From: JAGOTP01 sp964359565 | GTDB lineage: Bacteria > Patescibacteriota > Patescibacteriia > 2-12-FULL-60-25 | Assembly (NCBI GenBank): GCA_964359565.1 | Contig: CAYHTN010000028.1 | Coordinates: forward strand, 1-17,161 | Direction: 5' to 3' | Length of the DNA stretch: 17,161 nt | Part shown: piece by piece, positions 1 to 5,297 of the stretch | How the letters are laid out: every line of letters starts with the position of its first letter | Position numbering within the stretch: the first letter of the stretch is position 1 | The notes under the pieces: generated by a model | What the model was told of the DNA's origin: nothing | Databases searched by the model: none | The model's input: only the letters and a program-made list of their open reading frames with translations | Made by a program: the position numbers and the translations under genes

Positions 1-213
1 TTCAGCACCAAGATTCATTTGTTTATCTTCAAGATCGATTTCTTTAGCGACGGTTACGCCATCTTTTGTGATGGTTGGAGCACCATAGCCATGATCGATC
101 ACGACACTGCGTCCCTTCGGACCAAGGGTGGTTTTGACGGCGTTCGCAAGCGTGTCAACGCCTGCTTTGAGCAGGCGGCGCGCTTCTTCGCCAAAGACAA
201 TTACTTTTGCCAT
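1..213 (-). CDS. groEL: Chaperonin GroEL, N-terminal part (gene runs off the left edge)
   Basis: This is the first 71 residues of the 60-kDa chaperonin, which forms the double-ring chamber that folds cytosolic proteins with ATP and the GroES lid. The sequence begins MAKVIVFGEEARRLLKAGVD and carries the family signatures TLGPKGR (about residues 30-36) and TKDGVTVAKEI (about 49-59), which belong to the equatorial nucleotide-binding domain. The reading frame is open to the window edge, so the other seven-eighths of the protein lie outside. It follows groES by 24 AT-rich bases with no clear Shine-Dalgarno site, and almost certainly shares the groES promoter and CIRCE operator. The identification is secure. 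Confidence 0.97.
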   Translation of the reverse strand, partial: MAKVIVFGEEARRLLKAGVDTLANAVKTTLGPKGRSVVIDHGYGAPTITKDGVTVAKEIDLEDKQMNLGAE

Positions 214-237
214 ATATAATAATTTATTTACGCGAGA

Positions 238-531
238 TTAAGCTTCTACAACCGCAAGTAAATCTTGCTCGGAAAGAACGAGATACTCTACCCCTTCAAA
301 TTTAAATTCATCTGGAGAGTACTTCTTGAAGAGCACTTTGTTACCAACGCTCACCGACATCACGGCGCGTGTACCATTTTCCATCATCTTGCCCGGACCA
401 ACAGCGATCACCATTCCTTCTTGTGGCCGTTCTTTGTCGACCGTATCAGGAAGAACGATACCGCTCATCGTCATTTCTTCTTTGGCGAGGGCCTGCACGA
501 CCACGCGATCACCCAGAGGACGTAACTTCAT
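238..531 (-). CDS. groES: Co-chaperonin GroES
   Basis: GroES is the seven-subunit 10-kDa lid that caps GroEL. From the chosen start the protein is 97 residues, the usual length, and begins MKLRPLGDRVVVQ, the canonical N-terminus. The mobile-loop region contains SGIVLPDT (about 23-30), and the C-terminal half has the expected GNKVLFKKYSPDEF strand. An upstream in-frame start (at 582) would add a hydrophobic tail and would lie inside the CIRCE operator, so I reject it. No good ribosome binding site precedes the chosen ATG. The gene leads a groES-groEL operon, and its expression should rise with heat or protein damage through HrcA. Confidence 0.97.
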   Translation of the reverse strand: MKLRPLGDRVVVQALAKEEMTMSGIVLPDTVDKERPQEGMVIAVGPGKMMENGTRAVMSVSVGNKVLFKKYSPDEFKFEGVEYLVLSEQDLLAVVEA

Positions 532-575
532 AGTGAGAAGAAAAACAAGGAAAATAAAGAGTTTTTTAGATGCGC

Positions 576-602
576 TTAGCACTCATCACAGGAGAATGCT
601 AA
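576..602. promoter_or_regulatory. CIRCE operator (HrcA binding site) of groES-groEL
   Basis: The sequence is TTAGCACTC, nine bases, GAATGCTAA. This matches the CIRCE consensus TTAGCACTC-N9-GAGTGCTAA at all but one position. It starts 45 bases upstream of the groES ATG and lies just downstream of the predicted transcription start, the usual place for repression by HrcA. hrcA itself is not in the window. Confidence 0.93.
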
Positions 603-616
603 CCGCTACGTCCCTT

Positions 617-645
617 AGATTGCCAAAGGACGGGGAGGTCGTCAA
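617..645 (-). promoter_or_regulatory. Candidate groES promoter
   Basis: On the minus strand TTGACG (645-640) is followed after 17 bases by CAATCT (622-617). The -35 is good and the -10 is weak. The same TTGAC-N17-CA(A/C)T(A/C)T arrangement precedes two of the neighbouring unknown genes, and the CIRCE operator begins about 15 bases downstream, which supports the position. Confidence 0.5.
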
Positions 646-662
646 GACAGGAAAACTTACGT

Positions 663-714
663 AAAAAAAGAGGACTCTCATAAGCGACGCGGGAGTGGCG
701 GCACGTATGGAGTC
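663..714 (-). terminator. Rho-independent terminator after the 742-1479 gene
   Basis: In the RNA, GACTC-CATA (714-706) pairs with TATG-A-GAGTC (682-673), giving nine pairs with one bulged A. The stem is followed by CTC and a run of seven U. It separates the unknown gene at 742-1479 from the groES promoter. Confidence 0.6.
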
Positions 715-741
715 AGTGGAGATAGGAACGAGCAGGGGCGC

Positions 742-1479
742 TCAGAGGCCAGCGACCGCGAGAGCGGAGAGGGCGCGACCGTCGTGCGAGAGGTCCTTGA
801 CCATGTCGACGCCCATGGCGGTACGGAGGAAGGCCGTGCGCGCCTCGAGTCCGAGCGTGGTGATTTCGATCTCTCGAAGGTAGACCTCGTAGTACCCGCT
901 CATGCGGTTGAGGTCCGCCTCGACGACCCCGCAGAGCTTGTCACCCGGCATGGGCTGGGGCGACTTGACGTTGCTCGTGCTCCCCGAGGGGAGCTGGATG
1001 AGCTTGTCGCCCGACTCGTCGTGGATGCCCTTCGCTCCGATGCGTACGAGGCCGCTCGCGTGCTCAACGAGGACGTGTCCGACGATCCGACGACCACCCT
1101 TCATGACCCCCTTCACGTGCTCCTGGCGCATCTTGGGCGCCATGAAGCCGTGGGGACCACCGGACTTGTGGGTCCAGACGAGCTCGAAGAACGCGCCATC
1201 CTGGCGCCGCACGCCGAGCTCCACCTCGTCCCCCTCGACGGAAGCGAGCTGGCACTCCCAGAGCTGACCGCCCTGGTTGGTAGCGCGCAGGGCATCGTGA
1301 TGGGCCTTGGAGCCCACCGTGATCCCGACGCCGGGCGCGAGCTGCTCACGAAGCTCACGCCCCCTCTTCTCGCGCTCGCCCTCCGGGATGGTCTGGAGCT
1401 CCTGCGCGATGAGGCCTTCGCGCAGGATGCCGAGCGCGCGAGCACCAGAGAGCTGAAACAGAGACTTCTGCGTCGACAT
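742..1479 (-). CDS. Unknown GC-rich protein, cassette gene A (245 aa)
   Basis: I do not recognise this protein. It begins MSTQKSLFQLSGARALG, is soluble-looking with no signal peptide or membrane helix, and is rich in Gly, Val and charged residues. The middle (about residues 60-170) looks like a beta-rich domain with repeated short strands (QLWECQLASVEGDEVELGV, FFELVWTHKSGG). The C-terminus reads SGYYEVYLREIEITTLGLEA and then an Ala/Leu-rich helix. The start is the ATG at 1479; an upstream in-frame TTG at 1515 would overlap the leader hairpin, and the homologous leader of the next gene also places its ATG just after that hairpin. The codon usage is strongly biased to G/C third positions. A long opposite-strand reading frame is a shadow of this bias. 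The gene is monocistronic with its own promoter, structured leader and terminator. Confidence 0.8.
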   Translation of the reverse strand: MSTQKSLFQLSGARALGILREGLIAQELQTIPEGEREKRGRELREQLAPGVGITVGSKAHHDALRATNQGGQLWECQLASVEGDEVELGVRRQDGAFFELVWTHKSGGPHGFMAPKMRQEHVKGVMKGGRRIVGHVLVEHASGLVRIGAKGIHDESGDKLIQLPSGSTSNVKSPQPMPGDKLCGVVEADLNRMSGYYEVYLREIEITTLGLEARTAFLRTAMGVDMVKDLSHDGRALSALAVAGL

Positions 1480-1493
1480 TTGGACACTCGCTG

Positions 1494-1514
1494 TGCTCTT
1501 CGTACTCGAGAGCA
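1494..1514 (-). other. Hairpin just upstream of cassette gene A start (P4)
   Basis: In the RNA, TGCTCT and AGAGCA pair across a nine-base loop whose CG/CG ends can extend the stem. It ends 14 bases before the ATG. The next cassette has a hairpin at the same place with unrelated stem sequence (2616-2634), which suggests that the structure rather than the sequence is kept. Confidence 0.5.
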
Positions 1515-1525
1515 AAGCTTTTCAC

Positions 1526-1610
1526 CGCACTCCGCCAGAAACGGACCTGCGACGAGCATTGTGCCCCAGGGAGTCCCCTGAGCCGCTTCCCTTCGGGTGA
1601 AAGGAACGTC
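1526..1610 (-). ncRNA. Candidate structured leader RNA, copy A
   Basis: This 5' leader shares long identical blocks with the leader at 2646-2730. In RNA order it holds three hairpins. P1 (1606-1587) is TTCCTTTC-ACCC-GAAGGGAA. P2 (1582-1565) is CTCAGGG-GACT-CCCTGGG. P3 (1547-1531) is TCCGT-TTCTG-GCGGA and lies within a block identical to copy B for 23 bases. P1 and P2 differ from copy B by paired substitutions that keep the helices. It matches no riboswitch or leader class I can name; there is no T-box sequence. Confidence 0.65.
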
Positions 1611-1615
1611 AGACG

Positions 1616-1644
1616 ATATTGCCTACTGTATTATGAGGAGTCAA
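1616..1644 (-). promoter_or_regulatory. Candidate promoter of cassette gene A
   Basis: TTGACT (1644-1639) is followed after 17 bases by CAATAT (1621-1616). A second possible -10, CATAAT, lies at 1635-1630 and matches TATAAT at the same place in copy B, so the exact start is uncertain. An AT-rich stretch precedes the -35. Confidence 0.5.
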
Positions 1645-1658
1645 GTCGAAAATTGCGT

Positions 1659-1713
1659 AAAAAAGAGAGACTCTCTGCGAACGAGCGTGGAGGACGCTTG
1701 TGCGAAGGAGTCT
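1659..1713 (-). terminator. Rho-independent terminator after cassette gene B
   Basis: In the RNA, AGACTC (1713-1708) pairs with GAGTCT (1673-1668) and encloses a second hairpin AGCGT-CCTCC-ACGCT (1698-1684). It is followed by CTC and six U. The base of the stem and the CTC-U tract resemble the terminators at 663-714 and 2782-2826. Confidence 0.6.
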
Positions 1714-1748
1714 GTGTCTAGAAGAAGGGAGAGATCAGACGCGTCCTA

Positions 1749-2600
1749 CTAGAGCAGGCAGGCGAGCCCAGCGCGGAGATGCTCGTTGGGGAGGCCGCCA
1801 CGGTTGTTCGGCTGGAGGTAGCGAAGCGCCTCCCGAAGGACCGGCATCGAGAGCCAGGCGTAGTCCTCGCGCTCGGAGAGAGCGAGGACGAGCGGGTCCA
1901 CCACCTCGCGAGACGTGGCCCAGTCCAGGTAGGCGTTGCTCTTGCCCTCGTCACGATCGATCTTGCCGTCGACCCGCGCCCCGTCAGCGGAGCCGATCTG
2001 GAAGGCGAAGCCCTTCTTGAGCCGGACGTTCCGGGTCGCGTAGACCGGCGCGCCGTTCTTGTCCACCTTGGGAGCGCCCGTCGCGGGGTCGTCCGGCTGG
2101 TAGAGGTCGTAGTCGGCGATCGTCGCACCGAAGGGAACCCGGTGCGCGTTGTTGGCGAGGTTCGCGAACGAGAAGTTCGCGGACGGCCCCATGCACACCC
2201 GGGAGTTGCGCTCCCCACTGTCCGGCTTGGGGATCCAGAGCCCGGCGTGACCGGGCTGCGCGAGCGCCCGGATGAGCACCTTGCGGTCGTCGCTCTGGCC
2301 CTCGTGAATGATGAGGACAGGGCCGCCCTCGTCACCACCCCAGACCGCCTGAGACCAGTCGGGCACCTCGCGAGCGCTGTTGTTCGCGAACACCTGTCGG
2401 CCGCTGATCGCCCCGAAGCCAAGCTTGGACCGGACCGCGACCGTACCCACGTCGTCCGTCACCACCTCCCAGCCCTTGTTGTGGATCTGGTGGAGCGGGA
2501 CCTCGACGACGTGCATCGCGCGCGCCTCCGCCCTCTGCGTGAGCCAGGCCAGGAACGCCGCGAAATCGCTGAAATGGGAAACCTGCTGCGTCGGATTCAT
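1749..2600 (-). CDS. Unknown GC-rich protein, cassette gene B (283 aa)
   Basis: I do not recognise this protein. It begins MNPTQQVSHFSDFAAFLAWL, has no membrane helix, and contains many Trp, Asp and Asn residues. The centre is polar and beta-rich (SNSRVCMGPSANFSFANLAN-like region near residues 130-160, then YDLYQPDDPATGAP and NVRLKKGFAFQIGS). The C-terminus is helical (PLVLALSEREDYAWLSMPVL). The start is the ATG at 2600, preceded by AGGTG five bases away, one of the best Shine-Dalgarno sites in the window; an upstream TTG at 2636 would sit in the leader hairpin. Of the first 40 codons, 36 end in G or C. The protein shows no clear similarity to cassette gene A, although the two leaders are homologous. 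Confidence 0.8.
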   Translation of the reverse strand: MNPTQQVSHFSDFAAFLAWLTQRAEARAMHVVEVPLHQIHNKGWEVVTDDVGTVAVRSKLGFGAISGRQVFANNSAREVPDWSQAVWGGDEGGPVLIIHEGQSDDRKVLIRALAQPGHAGLWIPKPDSGERNSRVCMGPSANFSFANLANNAHRVPFGATIADYDLYQPDDPATGAPKVDKNGAPVYATRNVRLKKGFAFQIGSADGARVDGKIDRDEGKSNAYLDWATSREVVDPLVLALSEREDYAWLSMPVLREALRYLQPNNRGGLPNEHLRAGLACLL

Positions 2601-2615
2601 GGAAACACCTGCCGT

Positions 2616-2634
2616 GTCCCATCTCTTATGGGAC
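2616..2634 (-). other. Hairpin just upstream of cassette gene B ribosome binding site (P4)
   Basis: GTCCCAT and ATGGGAC form a perfect seven-pair stem with a five-base loop. It lies between the conserved leader and the AGGTG ribosome binding site of the gene at 1749-2600, so it could affect ribosome access. Confidence 0.6.
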
Positions 2635-2645
2635 AAAGCGATCGT

Positions 2646-2730
2646 CGCACTCCGCCAGAAACGGACCTACGCCGATGATCGGTACCCCGAGGAGTCCCTC
2701 GAGCCGCTTCTCTTCCACGGGAAAAGAACG
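2646..2730 (-). ncRNA. Candidate structured leader RNA, copy B
   Basis: Homologous to the leader at 1526-1610. In RNA order, P1 (2728-2708) is TTCTTTTCC-CGT-GGAAGAGAA, nine pairs. P2 (2703-2686) is CTCGAGG-GACT-CCTCGGG. P3 (2667-2651) is identical to copy A. Compared with copy A, P1 changes one C-G pair to U-A, and P2 changes A-U to G-C and G-C to A-U at neighbouring positions, while the GACT loop and the GCGG between P1 and P2 stay fixed. Confidence 0.65.
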
Positions 2731-2737
2731 TGGAAAA

Positions 2738-2766
2738 ATAGTGCCTATCCTATTATAAATCGTCAA
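2738..2766 (-). promoter_or_regulatory. Candidate promoter of cassette gene B
   Basis: TTGACG (2766-2761) is followed after 17 bases by CACTAT (2743-2738). A perfect TATAAT at 2757-2752 is an alternative -10 but has only a moderate -35 (CTGAAA) at 17 bases. Confidence 0.5.
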
Positions 2767-2781
2767 GCCAGCTATTTCAGT

Positions 2782-2826
2782 AAAAAAAGAGAGCTCTGAC
2801 GCGATCCAGTGATGGAGCGTAGAGCT
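2782..2826 (-). terminator. Strong Rho-independent terminator after cassette gene C
   Basis: In the RNA, AGCTCT-ACGC (2826-2817) pairs with GCGT-C-AGAGCT (2802-2792), ten pairs with one bulged C. Inside it TCCA-TCAC-TGGA adds four more pairs. CTC and seven U follow. It begins four bases after the stop codon of the gene at 2831-3718. Confidence 0.8.
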
Positions 2827-2830
2827 TGAG

Positions 2831-3718
2831 TTACTTGATCTTGGAGAAGTCGATCGCGCCCTTCTTACGCGCGAGGAGGAGCAGTCCCGCCATCGTAGCG
2901 TGGTCATTCGCGAGGAAAAACGCTTCTTCGGGGGTAACGAGAAGGACGTCCATCGCGTCGCGCGCACCCTCAGGGTCGTCGATGTCTCGGAGCTTGCGAT
3001 CCAAGAACAACGTTTCGACTTCAAGAGGAGCACGGAAGCCCAGCTGAAGATGGATCGCTCCACCTGCGTAGAACGAAGAGTCTTCGCCGACGAGTCTCCA
3101 CTCCCCGTTTGCGAAACGTCCGTTCATGACGTCCCAGTTCGCGAGCTCAACGCCGGGCTTCGACAACAACCGGCTCAGCTTGCGACCAAAGAGCGCATGC
3201 GCTCCGCCGACTCCCTCGAGCTCCTTCGTATCATCGCGCTTGGCAAGGACACGGGAGAGGAAGGTGTCGTCGTTTCCGGAAGCGGCCCATTGACGAGCGC
3301 TCTCGGCCATCCACGACTCTTCCTGCGTCAGTTGAGCCGCGCGATGCTGTCGGGTGAAGAGCACCTTGTTGTTGACCATGGTCGTGGTCACGATGGGATA
3401 CTTCTTGTCGCTCCCGACCGCAAAACGGACGTAGCGTACACCCACGTTTCCGGTGTACGGCCAGAGTGCTCTGAACTGCACGAGGACGAACCAGGGGTTC
3501 TCTCCGATGAAGGAGATGATGTCCACGAGTTCTTCTTCGCCGTTTCGATAGTTGCCAAGCCGCTTCAGAGGAATGAGGTGCCTCTTCACGAGCTCAGTAT
3601 TGATCGCTTCCAGACGACGCCTCTGCATCGCCTTGAAGTCTTCCTGCGGGGGTTGATCAACCGCAGGAACAGTTCTTTGGGCGCTTTGCGGCGCCCTGGC
3701 TGCGGTGTTTTTTGCCAT
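2831..3718 (-). CDS. Unknown protein, cassette gene C (295 aa)
   Basis: I do not recognise this protein. It begins MAKNTAARAPQSAQ with a low-complexity, Ala/Gln/Pro-rich tail of about 25 residues, followed by a helical segment (EDFKAMQRRRLEAINTELVK) and an alpha/beta domain. Notable stretches are ENPWFVLVQFRALWP, VRYVRFAVGSDKKYP, NNKVLFTRQHRAAQL and FYAGGAIHLQLGF. The strand order faintly recalls Nudix-like proteins, but the Nudix box is missing, so I give no function. The ATG at 3718 is chosen because the longer frame (3763) starts upstream of the predicted -10. Codons are G/C-rich but less extreme than in the two genes downstream. It is monocistronic, bounded by its own promoter and a strong terminator. 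Confidence 0.8.
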   Translation of the reverse strand: MAKNTAARAPQSAQRTVPAVDQPPQEDFKAMQRRRLEAINTELVKRHLIPLKRLGNYRNGEEELVDIISFIGENPWFVLVQFRALWPYTGNVGVRYVRFAVGSDKKYPIVTTTMVNNKVLFTRQHRAAQLTQEESWMAESARQWAASGNDDTFLSRVLAKRDDTKELEGVGGAHALFGRKLSRLLSKPGVELANWDVMNGRFANGEWRLVGEDSSFYAGGAIHLQLGFRAPLEVETLFLDRKLRDIDDPEGARDAMDVLLVTPEEAFFLANDHATMAGLLLLARKKGAIDFSKIK

Positions 3719-3732
3719 TTCCGAATGTTCTT

Positions 3733-3749
3733 TCCGCCTAAAGCGGACC
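3733..3749 (-). other. Leader hairpin of cassette gene C, same motif as P3
   Basis: The RNA motif GGTCCGCTTTAGGCGGA agrees at 14 of 17 positions with GGTCCGTTTCTGGCGGA in the two neighbouring leaders. The stem TCCGC/GCGGA is perfect, whereas the other copies have a U-G pair at its top. It starts close to the predicted transcription start and ends 14 bases before the ATG. Confidence 0.6.
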
Positions 3750-3753
3750 GCGC

Positions 3754-3782
3754 TTTTTATCAAAGGTAAGGCAAAAAGTCAA
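3754..3782 (-). promoter_or_regulatory. Candidate promoter of cassette gene C
   Basis: TTGACT (3782-3777), 17 bases, TAAAAA (3759-3754). This gives a predicted leader of about 29 nt and places the longer in-frame start at 3763 upstream of the transcript. Confidence 0.55.
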
Positions 3783-3794
3783 GAGCCGTGGGAG

Positions 3795-3819
3795 GATCTT
3801 GAAAAGAGTCTATAAGATC
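3795..3819 (-). terminator. Inverted repeat after the O-antigen ligase gene, possible weak terminator
   Basis: GATCTT and AAGATC form six pairs around a 13-base loop just after the stop codon of the gene at 3822-5297. No proper U-run follows, so it may only stabilise the end of the message. Confidence 0.3.
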
Positions 3820-3821
3820 TG

Positions 3822-5297
3822 CTACAAAGACTGCTTTTGACTTTTTGTTTGGATCACGATGGCTAAGATAAGCAAAATAAGAGGGGTTTTCCCTGACCAG
3901 AGGGTCCAAAGATAGTGGTCGAAGAGACTGAGGGTAAAGAAAGTAGAAGTTAGAACCAAAAAGACCGCAGAGGGTTTCGGATGGATCCTCGGGTCAAGCC
4001 CGAGGACGACAGAGGAGATAGGAGTCCGGGTAAAAAAGAGAGACAGGAGAATCAAACATATTCCTAGAATTCCGATAAGACCGATCTCGTTCAGGGCTAC
4101 CAACCAAAATATATGGGGAGGGACTGGAGGTATTTGAGCAGTTGGACGAAGAGATTGAACAGCTTGTAATTCTGCGCCGGGGCCGACACCGAGGCAAGGA
4201 TGTGTACGAAATATTTTAATACCATCCTCTAATGATTGCGTGCGCTCATTGACCGAGCGCTGTTCGAGGCGTGTCGTCGACTGTGCCCGTACAAGCCAGA
4301 GATGGCGTGTTTGGAGAAATGTAAAACCTACAACTAGGCTCGTGATCATAACAGCAGATACAATGAATCGTATTGGAAGGGCAACGTACGTTTTGCGTAT
4401 CGTCGACAAACAGAGAGCGACGAGCCCGCCCACGCAGAGCGCAATCAAAGCGGCGCGTGAGAATGTCAGAATCAGTGCAATAAGAGAAAGGTTAATCCAA
4501 AACACCACAGCATATTGCTGCCAACGTTTGATGAGTAACGGTATTGTCAGCAAAAGAAGGAAAATGGCAACGGTCAACCAACCTGCAAAAATATTTGGGT
4601 GCGGGAATGTGCCGTAAATACGTAAGACCCTCTCCCCTGCTGCTTCAATCACACTAACACCACGTACGAGCGGGCTCTGCAAGGCAACTCCGGCGTATTT
4701 TATTGCCGGGACCATCTGAACACCGTATTGCCACAGACCAAATATCGTCGAAGGAAGAAGTGACAACGCGTATCCGATCGAAAACTTTTTGAAGCCGAAA
4801 GAAAGATCAAGACTGCTCCAAAAGAACAATCCAAGCATGAACCACTCGAGGCAAAACTGAAAAGTGGCACGAGGAGAAGAGGTGTGGAGGAGGACCGAAA
4901 GGAAGAAAAGGATACCAACTATAAGAGAAAACGTCCGTTTTGTCCGTCGTCCTTGCGCACGCGAGGACCCATCCGAATGGAAAAACGGATGGGTCCCGGA
5001 TAACAACTTCATTTTTATTGTTTCGATGGTGTTGTTTCCGGGATGATGGAGGGGAACAAACGAACTCGCTAACTGAACGGATGGGTCCTCGCGTGCGCAA
5101 GGACGACGAGTAGAGGCAAGACGCAAGATCATGCAGACCAGAATCAGAATCCAAGAAATATAAATAGATATTCTCCCTTGCTCCCACGGGAAGCCTCCGA
5201 GCCACGGGCCTTCTTGAAACCAACGTGTTTGCCAAGGAAGAGTAACAAGTGTGAGCCAAAAGACGGTCTGACGAATTTGATTAAGATTCCACGTCAT
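3822..5297 (-). CDS. O-antigen ligase/polymerase family membrane protein (Wzy_C type), with an in-frame repeat insertion
   Basis: This polytopic inner-membrane protein (491 aa) has about ten or more hydrophobic helices and the features of the O-antigen ligase/polymerase superfamily. These include YGTFPHPNIFAGW before a central helix, FSRAALIAL in a later helix, and a periplasmic loop with FRTHPCLGVGPG. Such proteins join or polymerise lipid-linked glycans at the outer face of the membrane; the substrate cannot be told here. The start at 5297 overlaps the upstream gene by 17 bases and places the first helix near the N-terminus. Between the second and third helices, about residues 64-118 are encoded by a palindromic repeat element and look foreign (RRPCAREDPS). 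A second copy near the C-terminus encodes VVLGLDPRIHPKP. The frame stays open through both. Last gene of the seven-gene operon. Confidence 0.88.
   Translation of the reverse strand: MTWNLNQIRQTVFWLTLVTLPWQTRWFQEGPWLGGFPWEQGRISIYISWILILVCMILRLASTRRPCAREDPSVQLASSFVPLHHPGNNTIETIKMKLLSGTHPFFHSDGSSRAQGRRTKRTFSLIVGILFFLSVLLHTSSPRATFQFCLEWFMLGLFFWSSLDLSFGFKKFSIGYALSLLPSTIFGLWQYGVQMVPAIKYAGVALQSPLVRGVSVIEAAGERVLRIYGTFPHPNIFAGWLTVAIFLLLLTIPLLIKRWQQYAVVFWINLSLIALILTFSRAALIALCVGGLVALCLSTIRKTYVALPIRFIVSAVMITSLVVGFTFLQTRHLWLVRAQSTTRLEQRSVNERTQSLEDGIKIFRTHPCLGVGPGAELQAVQSLRPTAQIPPVPPHIFWLVALNEIGLIGILGICLILLSLFFTRTPISSVVLGLDPRIHPKPSAVFLVLTSTFFTLSLFDHYLWTLWSGKTPLILLILAIVIQTKSQKQSL
3978..4010. repeat. Single REP-type palindrome inside the O-antigen ligase gene
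   Basis: A hairpin-forming unit, GGATCCTCGGGTCAAGCC then CGAGGACGAC. It shares its ends (CGGATGG-TCCTCG and AGGACGAC) with the arms at 4945-5108 and its core with the pair at 15353-15458. On the coding strand it specifies LGLDPRIH, a peptide often produced when such repeats are read through. Confidence 0.75.
4945..5108. repeat. Inverted REP pair (REPIN-like element) inserted in the O-antigen ligase gene
   Basis: Two 31-base arms, 4945-4975 and 5078-5108, are perfect inverted copies of each other and begin CGTCGTCCTTGCGCACGCGA. The left arm's inner end also pairs with 4986-4996 (CGGATGGGTCC), making a nested hairpin, and a further inverted pair (CCCGGA-AACAAC / GTTGTTTCCGGG) lies in the middle. 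The 164-base element is translated in frame as part of the membrane protein. REP pairs of this form are usually moved by a RAYT transposase in trans; none is encoded in this window. Confidence 0.85.

Noticed and set aside
784..1581. Long plus-strand reading frame opposite cassette gene A
   Set aside because: Its product lacks Trp and Tyr, is Leu/Arg/Asp-rich and looks like a shadow of a GC-rich gene; the minus strand has a promoter, leader and terminator.
1526..1610. T-box or known amino-acid riboswitch
   Set aside because: No T-box sequence (AGGGTGGNACCGCG) and no terminator/antiterminator pair in the leader.
1779..2678. Long plus-strand reading frame opposite cassette gene B
   Set aside because: Same reason: biased composition without Trp, no ribosome binding site, and it runs into the conserved leader.
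2831..3718. Nudix hydrolase assignment for cassette gene C
   Set aside because: The strand pattern is suggestive, but no GX5EX7REUXEEXGU box is present.
3978..5108. Insertion sequence or CRISPR array in the O-antigen ligase gene
   Set aside because: No transposase gene and no regularly spaced direct repeats; the repeats are inverted palindromes.
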